Of a stretch of 64,000 nucleotides of DNA, positions 12,474 through 25,026 are shown piece after piece. The stretch is from Sinohyriopsis cumingii. Its lineage: Eukaryota > Mollusca > Bivalvia > Unionida > Unionidae. The position numbers and the translations under genes are program-made. Under the pieces are notes generated by a model that saw only the letters and a program-made list of their open reading frames with translations, was not told the origin of the DNA and made no database searches. The stretch is from NCBI GenBank assembly GCA_028554795.2, contig CM068838.1:127128428-127192427 (forward strand). Reading direction: 5' to 3'. Each line of letters opens with the position of its first letter. The stretch's first letter is position 1.

Positions 12474-12679
12474 TATTTAAGTTTTAAATTAATTGTGCCG
12501 TAGCACATGATGTGTTCACATTCGTGGTATTGGAGTTCTCCCTCATTATAGATAATGTGTGGAGCGTCCAGATGTTTTAGTTTTATTTGCTTATGCCTTA
12601 GCACATGGTAGTTTTGTCAAATTATTGTGGATGTATATTGATAATGTGATGGTTTCTTGATGGTTCCAAATCCCAAGAA

Positions 12680-13525
12680 CTAAAGAGAACGGCAGCAGCA
12701 ATAATAATACCCGAAAGCAGGATAACACTCGGAGACAGACTCTCGGATGCATGCTCCATCAATACAGCAGAATTTTGGGCGATAAACAAGGCACTCCAAT
12801 GGATAAAAACTCAACCACATAAACAATATGTTATCATAACAGACTCTCTAAGCGTATTAAAATCCAGAGAGACTGGTACAACAAAAGGTAGAGGTAACAT
12901 GCTGGAAGAAACACAAATGTCCATTCGAGAGATTGAAGGAAAACAACACAGTGTGGAATTTTTATGGGTACCATCGCATATGCATCTAATAGGAAACGAC
13001 AAAGCAGACCAACAAGCAAATCTAAACCTTATGAACACCTCAGTAACACATCTTGACTATAGTGTACAAGAGATATACAGCCAAATAAAAACTATAATAA
13101 ACAACAAATGGCAACAACTCTGGGAAAATACCAACAAGGGCAGACAACTATTCCAACTGCAAAAAGAGGTCGGCAGAACCATCATAACATCTAAAGACAT
13201 AAACAGCACTGACCTCCGTGTTATCAACAGATTAAAAACAAGAAAAACTTTACTTAAAAGCAGCTTTGGAAAGTACCTCACCAAAGAAACAAACCAAAAC
13301 ATAAACTGTCCCCATTGTCCAAGAATAGAAACATTGGACCATGTTTTCAACACCTGCCCCAAATATCGCAGTCAACGAAATAACTTCCACAACAAACAAC
13401 ATAAACTAGGATCACCTACAACATACCCAAACATGTTAAATAAGATACATAACAAAAATATTGAAAATACATACAAAAATATAATATGGTACCTAAAACA
13501 AATTGACAAATATGATAAAATTTAA
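12680..13525 (+). pseudogene. LINE fragment: RNase H domain and C-terminal zinc knuckle
   Basis: The frame is open from about 12,680 to a TAA at 13,523. It shows SINTAEFWAINKAL (RNase H Glu), VIITDSLSVLKS (Asp), FLWVPSHMHLIGNDKAD (catalytic Asp region) and then a CPHC...HVFNTCP knuckle typical of the C-terminus of RNase H-bearing non-LTR retrotransposons. The reverse transcriptase and the first RNase H Asp are missing, so the copy is 5'-truncated. The remaining 280 codons are intact, which suggests a fairly young insertion. Clade not assigned. Confidence 0.85.
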
Positions 13526-14960
13526 CAAAACAAAATAGAAATTATTGGACATTCAAACACACAAAACAAAGAAATCAAAACTAACACAACTAGGAAACAG
13601 GCTAATATATCTAAACCTAGGGAGAAAAAACAAAAAAATTTAAATAAAAAAGACTAGATATCCTTGAAAAGTCTTAATGACCCGAGCATTCGGCAAGGAC
13701 AAATGTCCTAATCAAAATAGAAGTAGCCAGAAAGTTAACACTATATAAATAATCAACCTGAAAATAGAAATAACTAAAACAGATTAATAAACCTAAACTT
13801 ATGGAATAAGAAAGACCGGATGTCCTTGAAAAGTCCTAGAACCCGATTACTCGGCAAGGACGCCGGTCTCATCAAAATAAACTTAGCTGGAAAAATAAAC
13901 ATTGTACAAATAACCTAATTAAAAAATAATACTAATAATAAACAAATAAAAAAGTATATATATAATAAATACCCTAACCAACGTAATCTAAAATAGGGCC
14001 AAATAAATAAAAACAAAAATGGACCTAAAATCACAAATAACACAAGATTAATTACATCCACACCGGACTGGACTAAAGAGATAAGGTAAGATCTCTGGCC
14101 AAAAGGCAAGTCCATATCACGCACCCCCCACCCCTCACCCCCAAAATAATATAAAAAAATATATAAAAAACAAACAAAAATGACAATAAAAAATAATTAA
14201 AAAAACACAAAAATAAATCAATAATAATTCTGTATTAAGCAACAAAAAACAAAAACAAAATTATTTACTTCACTGTTCTTAAAGGTGTATACGAATATGT
14301 ATGTCTGTTTATATATATCAATAACTCTCTTTTATTGCCTGTCAGCATGTGCACTTCAAACTAACATAATAATAAACACATAGGTCTGTAAGAACCAATT
14401 CCAACCCAAGGAAATAGTAATATATGAGGTGGCCAAATCCCTGCCATCGGGTCCGGTCGCACAAGGCGACAAAGATTGGCAATACTCAAACAAACCATCA
14501 TTTAACCATAGGGCCCAATAAGAAATCAGAATATAACGTGACAAAGCCCAGTCATCAGGCTATCTAAAACACATCATCTTAAGCCCAACATTACATAAGT
14601 CTAACATTTTCACAAAACTAATAACACTTAGAGGCACAATGTAATTCCAAAACTCCATCAAGTAAATGAGAACAACGGCCTAATAACCAGAGAGACCAGT
14701 CACAAACATCAAACCGGACTACAAAATTGAAAGTCTAGTCGGAACGAAAAACATCCCACCTCAACAACAGAAAGCAGAAAGAAGACGGAGAAGGAAGAAA
14801 AAGAAGACTGACATCGACTTTCAAATTGCCTTCTATTAACGAGGTTCTTCCTATGGTTTATGAAGTACTCTTTTGACAAAAGCTCTATCCACAGAATCCT
14901 AATCTGAACTTTTGATTACCACCATCAGTATTCAAAACCCCCAAAAAACCTAACATGGTA
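13526..14960 (+). repeat. A-rich tail region after the LINE fragment
   Basis: Very A-rich, with a duplicated block: TCCTTGAAAAGTC...CGGCAAGGAC appears at about 13,660 and again at 13,820, roughly 160 bp apart. It probably includes the LINE 3' untranslated region, but its end is not clear. No gene is seen. Confidence 0.4.
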
Positions 14961-16416
14961 CAAAAAGTATACAGGGTACCTGATACCCAGCTGTTTGGCA
15001 CCTTTCCGGAAAAATAAAGGTACACCATGTACACAAAATTCCAATCTTTTGTTAAAAATAATAAAGAAAATTATACAACTCGAACAATTTTGAAAATTGT
15101 ATAGGTGGCTCACACATTATTGGGAAAGTAAGTGTCCAACAGTAAAACTGGACGAAAATTTGATCGTACGAGTCTCAGCGTTACAGGGCGTACCAGCATC
15201 CAATGGCTCACAGCGTCACAGGGGCACCTTTACTTTTTGCCTCGCCTAGACATGTACAAAATCTCAAAATTAAGGAGTGCGACATTGCACATAAAAACGG
15301 GGCTGTGGTGGCACAATACCCACAGACCCGACTAATTAAGAATCCTGACCTTCAGGACTTAACCGGTCGAGCAAGCACTAGCTGCGCAGGCGACCTAAAT
15401 TTATTATCGTATCGTGTTCTTGTGACCAGGATCTTGTTATTTTCGAGTGTCCATAAGATATGTTTATTATAAAATAATTATGCATGTAATGTTTGTGTTG
15501 TGCCTTAGCATTTATGTATTTATGTTAGTGTTTGAATTTTATTTGGTTAGGTTCCGGTTATTACAATATGTAGTTGACCTTGGTAGAAAAAGCGGATTGA
15601 AATCTTCCATCACGCGGACGTGATGGATAACATTCTATGGTTTTGTATCATGTATGATTTATTTATCTGCTTGCCAGACACGTGTCTTCTGTTTGTCAGA
15701 GAGTGGGGGTGCGAGTGACAGATGAAGGTATCTGATATCATGTATGTGATTTTTTCAAGTTGTAATAAGTATTGAAAATTAAATTTTTTCGGTAGGTGTA
15801 TAGTTTTCAAGCTTGTATGATACCTTAGTATTCATACGTATTTAGCTCTATGTATAAGGAAAATTTAAAAATATAAAACTATAGTGGAGGGGCAGGATTT
15901 GGGGTCCTGTGTATGTGTCGAAGTATGACTTCCCCTTTTCCCACTCCGCCACTATTTGTTTAATGGGTACGGTGAATCTGTTTTTAGTTAGTACAAAGGA
16001 AGTTTTAAATAATGAGTTAGATAGAATTAGTGGAGAGCTTCATGTTGGGGTCCTTTCGGATATCACAAAGCGACCTCCCCATACATCGCGGCACCGAACA
16101 TATGACGATGGGTTATGGAGCTGATGATGGTTCGTTTGGCTGCTGAGAGACCCTCGACGTCCAGCACAACATAACAATGCGTATAATCTATGGAACACTA
16201 CGTTTTGCTCCTTTACCATGGTTGCCGGTAATCAGCAACATTCCTACTCCACATCTCCGTTGTCAGGAAGCAACCACAAAACTGCTGGCTAAGGTCTATG
16301 CCAGTGAGAAACTTCTACCGTAGATGGACATCACTTCACATCCAGCAGTCCGCTTGGCTTAGAAATATCCAATCTGGTTAGATCCATTGCCAGAGGATAA
16401 TGATAGCTATTTCGGC
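14961..16416. other. No gene recognised
   Basis: Apart from the motif copy at 15,607-15,635, only short unsupported open frames are present. Confidence 0.45.
15607..15635 (-). promoter_or_regulatory. Second isolated copy of the promoter motif
   Basis: CCATCACGCGGACGTGATGG repeats the palindrome of 12,445 exactly. About 40 bp around it are similar between the two sites (TTGAAATC on the left in both), while sequence further out differs. Confidence 0.5.
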
Positions 16417-16935
16417 ATGATGAGTGGTCTTCAACAGATGTGGTAAACCACTCCCTCGTAGCTGAGTCATCTCTTTGCTCTCCTGGCTTCACTGGAGTGA
16501 TGAGTAGTCTTCAACAGATCTGGTAAACCATCCACTCATAGCTGAGCCATCTCTCTGCCCTCCTGGTTTCATTGGAGTAATGAGTGGTCTTTAACGGATG
16601 TGGTAAACCACTACCTCGTAGCTGACCCATCGCTCTGCCCTTCAGGTTTCACTGGAGTGATGAGTGGTCTTCAACAGATGTGGTAAACCACTTCCTCGTA
16701 GCTCAGCCATCTCTCTGCCCTCCTGGCTTCTTTGGAGTGATGAGTGGTCTTCAACAGATGTGGTAAACCACTCTCTCGTAGCTGAGCCATCTCTCTGCCC
16801 TCCTGGATTCATTGGAGTAATGAGTGGTCTTCAATAGATGTGGTAAACCAGTCCCTCATAGCTGAGCAATCTCTCTGCCCTCCTGGCTTCATTGGAGTGA
16901 TGAGTGGTCTTCAGCAGATCTTGTAAACCACTCCC
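16417..16935 (+). repeat. Minisatellite, about 80-bp unit, 6-7 copies
   Basis: Each unit carries GATGAGTGGTCTTCAACAGA, then GGTAAACCA, then TCTGCCCTCCTGG, with starts near 16,417, 16,496, 16,575, 16,655, 16,735, 16,816 and 16,896. Copies differ by a few bases. Confidence 0.9.
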
Positions 16936-17224
16936 TTGTATTTATTCCTTTCTTGTTCTGAAGTAGAGCTTGTCATGAAAAATGACCTTCTAAAACTGCA
17001 TAACAGTGGCTATGTTTTTCACAAACAAAAACATAAGAAAGAATCCTGAACTTGCTTTTGGTATTATCGAACTTAGATATATGGATTCGCATTGCCATCT
17101 AGGATTATAACTCTCATTAAATACCAAATGGACCTGTCGCATTGATTGCATTTCAAAAACAGCATCATCTCGATTAGTCAATAATCGAAAACTAAAATTC
17201 AAACTTAGCTATCAATTTTATCAA

Positions 17225-17720
17225 AAGTATATATATCTTGGAATATGCCAGTATAGTCTGGGATGGATGCTCTTTGATCGATTCAGAAAAACTGGAAAAA
17301 CAACAGCTTGAAACGGTAAGGACAGTTACAGGACTTCCAAAATACATTAGTAGACAATCTCTCTATTTTGATACGGGGTGGTAAAGTCTGCAGTCTAGAA
17401 GAAAAAAAAAAAACAAAACTTATTAACACTCTACAACATTAAAACTATCCCAACTCCATATTATCTCACTGAATTACTCCCTCCCCCTGACTCCGAACAG
17501 ACACATGATAACCTTGGACGTCCAAATAATATGGTAATTTGTAGTTTCAGGCTAAATGCTACCAAATCATATTTGATACCCTCAACATTATCTTTGTTGA
17601 TTAATTTTTAACAGGATACTCAGTATAGTATGTATTACAGTGCTTTGAAAATTGTTTGTCCAAAAACCGTATCTAGCGAAAATGAAATGTTTTATCAATC
17701 GAACCCTGGATATTATCCAT
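17225..17720 (+). pseudogene. LINE reverse-transcriptase C-terminal relic
   Basis: Readable pieces are ILEYASIVWDGCSLIDSEKL, then a frame change, QLETVRTVTGLPKYISRQSL and YFDTGW. They match the conserved C-terminal part of jockey/CR1-type reverse transcriptases (hLEYASxVWDG, LExxQ, RxhTGLP, LYxETGW). Later, FRLNATKSYLIPST fits the segment that normally follows. It is 5'-truncated and carries several stops and frameshifts. Confidence 0.72.
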
Positions 17721-20700
17721 ACTTGATTACGACATAATGTAAGCACATAAAAAGCTGATTTTTACCGTGTTCAACTTGCTAACACCCTTACGATGGGATC
17801 GTAACCACGATGCATTTGTTAATGTTCTGTCCTGTGTCTACAGTACAACGAACTTGGTTGATGTGAACATTACTTTTATTTTCATAATCAGCTATTATAT
17901 TAGATTTACTGCTTTGGGGAAAGGGCGATGCAAATGAAAAATATAGAATTTTACATTTTGTATGCAAAAATATATAACCGCTACAGGGTGCTTTAATAAC
18001 TTACTCAGGTCGTGATTACTATCATTGTGCCCCCTCCTCTCTCTCTCTCTCCAATCAATTTTCATTATTGTTATGTTGAAAATCGTGCAATACTTTGTAT
18101 CATGTAAGGAGAGGGTAAATTAAAGTTGTTAGAAATTGTGTCTAATCCAGTGTTATGTGCCATTTTTCATTAATTAAGGCATTGCCTGACGTGGACAAAT
18201 TTTCAATTTTCCATTTCATGGAGCTATTAAACATATGTAGTAGTCATACCTTTGAAATTTTCAGAGCCAGAGAATGGCACATTTGTTTTATTTTCTTTCC
18301 TCTGGCTAGCCAGCGTTAGTGTTGCCCGAAGTCACATGTATTTTGAAGGCTGCATCTTTATTGATACACTGTTACTCCAAAGTGCTTCAGTAGGTCACTT
18401 TATATCAATGTTGCTAACAAACCTAACAAACGTGCGTCAGGTATCTATGGATTGTGGTAGGAGTCTAAGCTGGTAGTAGATAACTGTAGTGTTGCGTAAA
18501 ATGAAAACAGGGAAGAGTAACTGTTGCAGCTCACTCTTTCCATTTTGCATCATCCAAAAATAAATATTGGGCCTTTTTTTCTTTTTGGTTTGGAAAAAGT
18601 ATTCATTATTGTGACCTTGAAATATGAAGGAAGGGAACGTTATGTCGGTACAGGCGAGTAGTCTTGGGCAACGATAAAACTCTGTCTGAACTTTTATAAG
18701 TTTGAGGGATTTGTAGTCTATGCTTGGACAATTATTCCTTTTCTGATTCAAATGAGTGAATTTATCAACAAATAATTGCAGTTGCATCAGTTGATAAATG
18801 CATGGAATATTTCCATTGTCCAGAACAGAACCATGTGATCAGACCCAGTTGCGTTTTTTTTTTTATACACTGTACGGAGAACTACTTTATACTAACTTCT
18901 ATAAATATAGTCACGTGCAAAGTAATTTAAACAGTGAATTATAAGGCACGCACAGTGCATGCCTTTAATACGATATAAAAACTGTGGGTTTAGGCCTATA
19001 TTTAATTAGAAAAGTGAATACACTGATTTGACAGAATCAAATAACAAGTCTTTGCAGTGTTTTGAATAAAAATAATTCTTTCTTTGAAAAGATTTGAAAA
19101 CAAAGCTTTGAAACTTAAAATTTGACCAGAAGAGCATTGGGGTGTTACAGTACTTTCACTGCGGCTCGTTACAAATGAATTTCATACTATAGGTAAATGG
19201 ACATATAGATTGAGAGATGAGGGGTTGTTCAATGACTAACATAACAATTGGACTCGAAGTCCTTCAGTGGGGTGTGTCAGAGATAGACCCGTCTCTCCCC
19301 CGTAGTAACTGTCATGGTCGATGTCTTGCACTTTTTGACTATTTGAACCCCCATCACTATAACCATTTACCGATATTCGTAATTTCATTTGGAAGTTGCC
19401 CCTGTAGGTAGCATAAGCTGTTAATGAACATGAAAACAGATTATAGAAACGAAAATTGGTTACTCACGTGTCTGGACATTAACCATTCGGCCAAGTCACA
19501 ACGAACTCACGAACGTATCAAATCCAAGAGTCATTCATTTGTCAAACAAAACAACACGTCTTTTGCTTTGAACACTGAACTTCTACACAGACCACATAAA
19601 CTATTTTAGATAAAATACCAAAACCACGCCGTGGAATGTTTAAAACCTTAAATCACCTACCATTGGTAGAATTTGTTTGATGCTGACGTAGTTACTACGT
19701 TACTGATACCGAATCCCTTGTTCTATAAAAAAAAACTACGTAGATGTCCTAAACAAGAATTCATACCCTAAATAAAGCTCTAAAACTGATAGGAAATATC
19801 TTTAAGAAAAAAAAAAAAAAAAAAAAAAAAATAAATAAACAAAGAAAATAAATTATAGAGTATTGCAATCATAAGAGTTTATCGTCTGCAGACTCAGAGC
19901 TTCCATAACGCCAGTTCTTGTGTAATTCGTCAACTGACAGTTTATTCCACGATAAACTAAAAAAGAATAAATTAAAAAAAAAGTTTTAAAAAATCCCGCA
20001 ACATTAAACTCTTAATACATTAGCACCATGATGGTTCACTTGTAAAGATGTCCAACTCACAATCGGCTGGTTGCAAATGCGAACCCGGCCTATGTCAGAC
20101 CAGGCTTTCTGCCATTGGCAATACCCTTTACTCCAGCTGCCTCGGATATAAATAGCAATTTGCGTTTCGATTTGCCGCCAAACACCAACAATATGTCATC
20201 GTTCTTCAAAACTTTTTGTTGCACTTTTTAAACTTTTTTGTTTTTACTAGATAGCATATGTGTAAACGACGTATGAAGTTTTGGATTATTTAGTTGTTTG
20301 TAACTTACTGTATACTCCAATTTTCCAGTGATGATAGTATGATAAACAGTTTCTCGTAATTTTATTATATAATTTAAATGTGGAAAATATTTAAAATGAA
20401 TTCTATAAAGATTGGCTGGTACGGGTCGGTTTGAGTTCTATTCTAATTTTATACCTTACGATGATGCAGAAAATACGTTATTTAGCTGGAGGTCCGTATA
20501 GGCTGTGTGGATCATGAGTTGTACTTTAAAAGTGTCCACTGAATGACTAACGCTGGACTTGTGTGTGTGTGTGTGTGTAATGACAATCGTGCCACTTATG
20601 GAAGGAATTGCAGATTAAAGGAATTTTCTCATGTATACAGACAGACCAACTACATTATCTGGTTATGGCGACGTGGGGTTTGTTATGCCGTCACTGTGGT

Positions 20701-21389
20701 AGGTGTGGTAGGTGTGGGATGGGGTGCTTCCTATATTTATTTAAATTATTATAAAATTCTCATCCAGGCTCGATGTTGGTTGGAAATTAAATTAGTGAAA
20801 GATAGATTTAAAGCTCTGAGCCCCCAGTCAGCAATACCGACGGTTAAATGATTGAATATACAAAAATGTGAAATTAAACTAATAACAATTTAATAACAAT
20901 TCAATAATCAAATGATTCAAATTTCCCAAGTACTCTCATACCGATCGACCCTGTGACACAGGGGCTCGTATCGTTGCTTAAAACTGACCTATCATACATG
21001 TACTATATAATAACTACAAGGGAGGACACTTCTCTCCTTTCTCGCGCGACCCATTTAAGAATAAACGCTGTTTTTGCAAGCACATTTCTCGTGGCGTAAT
21101 AAATTTTGTACCGATGTTTAGCTCAGGCATTCGACTGGGTATCCGTATCAGAAGTTTAACTTAATATCATACCTTTAAGGAATGCCAAAACATTTTCCCA
21201 GGGTACCGCTCGACATGTACCTGATCGCCCCCGCTTAATATGCAAGAAGAAAGCGCTGGATGGAATAATGTTCTTTCATTGGTTAAAAGAAAATGACGTC
21301 CTGTATTTATTTGTAACTTATTTTCAGTTCGTCAAGACAAATTATTTATTCGTGCTGCAAGACCTTGATGCAGAATTAGTCTTATTGTT
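17721..21389. other. Long non-coding stretch
   Basis: A 25-bp poly-A run lies near 19,808 and a short (GT)n near 20,563. Open frames at 18,252-18,476 (hydrophobic, after a TTTTCAG acceptor-like site) and 20,543-20,851 (one membrane-like segment) could be exons, but nothing else supports them. No RNA gene seen. Confidence 0.4.
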
Positions 21390-21855
21390 GTGTTCAGTTT
21401 TTCCTTTGGGCTGGAATTTATTTCTTCAAATTATTATTAATTCATTGGAAATACAAAGTGCTCATCTACGATATTCTTAAATAGAGACATGAACTTGGCA
21501 TTATAGCGAATTCAAACAAAGAAACCAGGAATACTTACTATGATTCAACAAAAGACTGTTGGCACATCAGTACAAATCAGGTCATTGGTACATTAATACA
21601 TTAGAGACTGCAGGTCACAAAGGCACATCAGCACCTTCAACTTTGGAAATTATTTGAAATACCAATAAAGTTTATTCAAAACTTCATTCATTAGGACTTA
21701 TGTTATAAATTCTACGATTATGTAAGAATTAATTCGCAATACCATAACTTATTTTCTTGCGTTTATACATTTTATTCTGGAGAAATAAATTATTTGTTTA
21801 ATTTTACAAAACTTGTTGGCTTTCACTATTTTCTGTTAGTTTAAGATCATAGCGT
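21390..21855 (+). repeat. Dispersed repeat R2, copy 2
   Basis: Same landmarks as copy 1 at 9,270: GATTCAACAAAAGACTGTTG, AATTCGCAATACCATAA and GAGAAATAAATTATTTGTTT, in order. Confidence 0.7.
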
Positions 21856-21859
21856 CGTT

Positions 21860-22033
21860 TTAAGTGGTAGGAGAGCCTAGGTAAACAACGACCCACAGGA
21901 AGCTACTGGCGAGCTCTCTTATCACATACCCACGCTAATGAAGCTGAGACCCGAACCCAGGTGATCTAGAGGAGAGATGTCAGTGATATGTAAAGGCGAG
22001 CGTCTTAGACCATTCGGTCACCCGTGGCCCCCG
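21860..22033 (-). mobile_element. V-SINE-like SINE, 3'-shortened copy
   Basis: On the minus strand it starts GGGGGCCACGGGTGACCGAA, with an A-box-like TGACCGAATGGTCTAAGACG and B-box GGGTTCGGGTC, then GCCAGTAGCTTCCTGTGGGT, as in the 4,663 copy. The TTAAAC tail is missing. Confidence 0.72.
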
Positions 22034-22260
22034 CGGAAAAATAGAAAAAGAATAAGAAAAGCTGAAGTGGCCGGAAAAGATGAAAGATGGTGACACATGA
22101 TAACTTTTATGCAAACATGCAAATACCTTTCGAGAATAGTAGACCGTGCTACGTATTACTTGTTATCGGTCGCAAACCCGTACTGTTAACTGTTTGATGC
22201 TTACGTTTGCTTTTATTTTCTAATCTTTGATAAGGTTCCAAAACAGAACATTTTCAAATA

Positions 22261-22404
22261 TTAACACATCTGAGGTCCCTTCCTTAACTGGGATATCTCG
22301 GTCAATTGAGGATCGGGAGGTAAATGCGTGGTCCGTTGCTCTTGCCAACGATGGAGTTCCATCCATCGTTCGTAAGGTACTAAAGCCAGTTTTCGTCTTT
22401 CCAT
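22261..22404 (-). pseudogene. Fragment of a small Polinton protein (KLALVP start)
   Basis: An ATG at 22,404 opens 47 codons starting with RRKLALVPYERWMELH. Polintons often carry a protein beginning K-[ML]-x-L-VP with a helical remainder, next to the small LVQRGGF protein, as here. The reading stops early at 22,261. Function unknown. It is the leftmost recognisable gene of the block. Confidence 0.45.
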
Positions 22405-22477
22405 CTAATTCCAAAGGTCACGTCTGAGAATTTTTCACCCCAGAGACCCATTTTATCTTTGAACCATAGCTCCCACG

Positions 22478-22889
22478 GGTCATGTAATTGCTGGTATCAA
22501 TAGGGCTTTCAGCAAGGGTTTTAACAACAGGTGCACAAATCCTCCCCGTTGTACTAACATCGTTTTCTTTTGACGAATGTGTATTTTCTTTTGGACCTTT
22601 TGGCGAAGAATGTTGAGACAAATGTATCGTTCCTTTCAAGACATTCAGACAACATTCACACATGGTATCGATGACGTCTTTACAGAATGATTTGTTTTCG
22701 CATGGGTGGAAGGGCTTTGGGCAGGACAGACAACACGTCCCAAACTTTGGCTAAACGGGAAGGCAGTCCTTTTATTTTCTTTCCTTTGAGGGTAGAAGAG
22801 GGATGGCTAATGAAGGGGGTGGGGCGACGTGTTTGTTTGTTGTAGGGCACAAACAAAAAATACACTAACGTCGATGACTTGGCACACAC
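22478..22889 (-). pseudogene. Small Polinton protein with an NVLKG and RGGF pattern
   Basis: Three pieces in three frames follow each other correctly: KALPPMRKQIIL, then MCECCLNVLKGTIHLSQ (from 22,663), then VQRGGFVHLLLKPLLKALLI near 22,495-22,555. This reproduces a very common Polinton protein whose landmarks are KxRxxIL, CEC-x-x-NVLKG-x-[IV]-x-L and a C-terminal QRGGF followed by a hydrophobic helix. Two frameshifts inactivate it. The role of the family is not firmly known; a capsid-associated role is a guess. A second, more diverged copy lies at 24,420. Confidence 0.66.
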
Positions 22890-22894
22890 CCTTT

Positions 22895-23850
22895 TTATCT
22901 TATTTTTTCACACAGATCAAAGGGTTTGTAGCCAGCCTTCTTGACGACCTCTTTGACTATCGCTTCGTCAAAAAGGGGACAATTTTTTTTTCGATACCGC
23001 CAAACAATCCTCCTCTTTGGTTCATCCTCTTTTTCTTTGGACGATGGAGTCTCTATTGGGGTAGACATCGATGCTTGGCTAAGCGTTTGTTCGATGCGGG
23101 TTCCAACGACGAGATTGTCATTTCCATTTTTGGACAGGAGAACGACAATGGTAATGGTGTCCACTTCTTTTAGGGGACCAATTTTTGGTTTAGGAGCAAA
23201 AAATACACGGAAGTCCATCGCTCGACATGTTTCCTTTATCTTATGTTTTGGAGGTGTAATTTTGGATTATGTTTGGAAAACCAAACTGAATGCACATATG
23301 TTCTACCATTGCAACGCCAACCCCCCCCCCCCTTACTTGCTCCTCTTTTTCTTTCGACAAGTCTTTTCTGCGATAGATGGCGATGGTTGGCTAATCGTTT
23401 CTTCGGATGCAAGTTCCAACGACGAGGCTGTCCTTTTCCTTTCTGGACAAGAGAACGACATTGATAGCGGTGTGCACTTCATTTAAAGGACCTAAGTTTG
23501 GTTCAGGAGCTTACAAATACACTGGAGTCCATCGCTCGACATTCGTCCTTTGAACTTATTGTTTGGAGGTGTAATTTTGGAGTACTTTTGGAAAACCAAA
23601 CTGTTTGAACATATTTCCTACCATTCCATCTCAAAAAATCCTCCCCTGTACTTGATCCTCTTTTTCTTTGGGCGAGTGTGTCTTTTGTGCGGTAGACGTC
23701 GATGCTTGGCTAATTTTTTTTGGGATGCGGGGTCTAACGACGAAATTTTTGTTTTTTCCTTTTACTTTTTGGACAGGAGATCGACGATGTTAGTGGTGTG
23801 CACTTCTTTTAGGGACATCTTTTGGTGTTCAGGAGTACAAAAACAATAGT
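22895..23850 (-). repeat. Three tandem copies of a roughly 310-bp coding-like unit
   Basis: Units at about 22,895-23,218, 23,240-23,525 and 23,545-23,850 share landmarks: on the plus strand CCATCGCTCGACAT, TTGGAGGTGTAATTTTGGA and TCGATG...GGCTAA, ending in the reading VHTxxxVVLLS on the minus strand. The leftmost unit keeps a 107-codon minus-strand open frame with a charged segment (SSKEKEDEPKRR) and a C-terminal helix. No family recognised. The other two units are broken by frameshifts. Confidence 0.6.
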
Positions 23851-23933
23851 TCCCAAAAAGCCTTAGGCCTTTTTTTTATGGTGGAGGGGTCGCATCAAAC
23901 TAAGTCTGGACAGGTCTTGCTTTGATAAATCCA

Positions 23934-24326
23934 TTAAACTCTGTAACATGCCCGATCTTTCTTCGACATTGATGTTGGGGGCAGGTACTTTGTGAGCAGC
24001 TGCCATTGTGACTTAAGAGGGGAGGGTGTCAACGCAGGAGGAGAAGTTCCTGGAGACACCGATTTCAAATATTTCATCAATAGGGAAGAACGGGTGTCAA
24101 ATTGGGTTCGTTTGGCATCACCACCAACGAGAAAGTGGAAGAACCTGAGACTACTGGAGACGCGGTCACCGTCGATGCAGGCCGTGGTTTGGGGATGTGG
24201 TGTCGCGTCTTGGCCGAAGTGCCTCTCTTGCGTGTAGAAGCTCTTTTCTGTTTTTTTTTTTTCTGGGGACTTTTCCATTTTTCTAGGGCCTTTTCTTTTT
24301 CTAGGGCTGTGACCTGGCCTTGACAC
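23934..24326 (-). CDS. Unassigned basic, proline-rich 130-residue protein
   Basis: An open frame starts at 24,326 with a Lys/Arg/Pro-rich N-terminus (RPGHSPRKRKGPRKMEKSPE) and continues as Ser/Pro-rich sequence to a stop at 23,934. It sits in the same orientation between two small Polinton protein relics, so it is probably an element gene or the displaced end of one. A nuclear or DNA-binding role would fit the charge, but no domain is visible. Confidence 0.4.
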   Translation of the reverse strand: MSRPGHSPRKRKGPRKMEKSPEKKKTEKSFYTQERHFGQDATPHPQTTACIDGDRVSSSLRFFHFLVGGDAKRTQFDTRSSLLMKYLKSVSPGTSPPALTPSPLKSQWQLLTKYLPPTSMSKKDRACYRV

Positions 24327-24419
24327 TACTGCTCTTTTTCTTCTGGGTACGTTTGCTTTTATGGGGGTGGCTTTTTAATGGGGAGGACGTCGGGGACATT
24401 GGGGTCGCATTTTAAGAGG

Positions 24420-24800
24420 GAGCGATTGATGACACCTCATAGAGAACCGCTACCTCTAGGTTTCAAAATGATTTGCCTTTTGGTTTGAGTGTCGATGCGG
24501 CGATCTGTCAGCTGTATTAAGGCTACTTTGCTTCTGCCAAAAACTCTTTTGGTTTGACGAAGAATGTGAATCATGCCTTTCAGTAATTGATGTCACCGTA
24601 AATTATCGTATGACTTCTATGAGACTGGCTTCTAAGACACGAACACGTCTTTGTGGATTTTTCTCGCCACTAATGCCGTACAAGGCACGAATCAATTAGA
24701 TGGGAAGATCAGACTGAGGGGACGTTATGTTGGCGATGTGTGAGACAAACCAAAAGTGTGCGAGGTTCTTATAGATTTTCTTAAGTCGACGGGGACGTGT
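24420..24800 (-). pseudogene. Second small Polinton protein, diverged
   Basis: It follows the ATPase stop closely on the same strand. Readable pieces: RRLKKIYKNLAHFWFVSHIA, then NPQRRVRVLEASLIEVIR, then after a frame change ILRQTKRVFGRSKVALIQLT and KRQIILKPRGSGSL. The order basic start, RRxxIL, helical middle, RxLxxLTDRxID, KRxIL, G-rich end mirrors the protein at 22,478. It contains at least two stops and one frameshift. I read it as a paralogue or an ancient duplicate. Confidence 0.45.
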
Positions 24801-25026
24801 ACACTACAGCTTCCCTACGTCTTGACACCAGTGGTGGAACAGATTGGTAAGAAATCGCAAATAATTGGGGGTCATGTGTTTTAAATCCACGAGTACATCG
24901 GCGTGTGGGATTTGAGTGGTATCATCGTACACATAAGTCAGCTAAGGAATTTCAAACTGTTTGGCTAAGACTTGTTCTTGTGATTTACCTCTAGGGCTTA
25001 AAAAAGACCACGTAATGAGCAATGAG

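Noticed and set aside
20543-20851. 102-codon plus frame with one membrane-like segment
   Set aside because: Starts in a (GT)n tract, no splice signals at its ends, no family; left as unproven.
22941-23486. 181-codon plus-strand open frame
   Set aside because: Antisense to the triplicated unit; neighbouring element genes are all on the minus strand and the frame runs across two repeat units.
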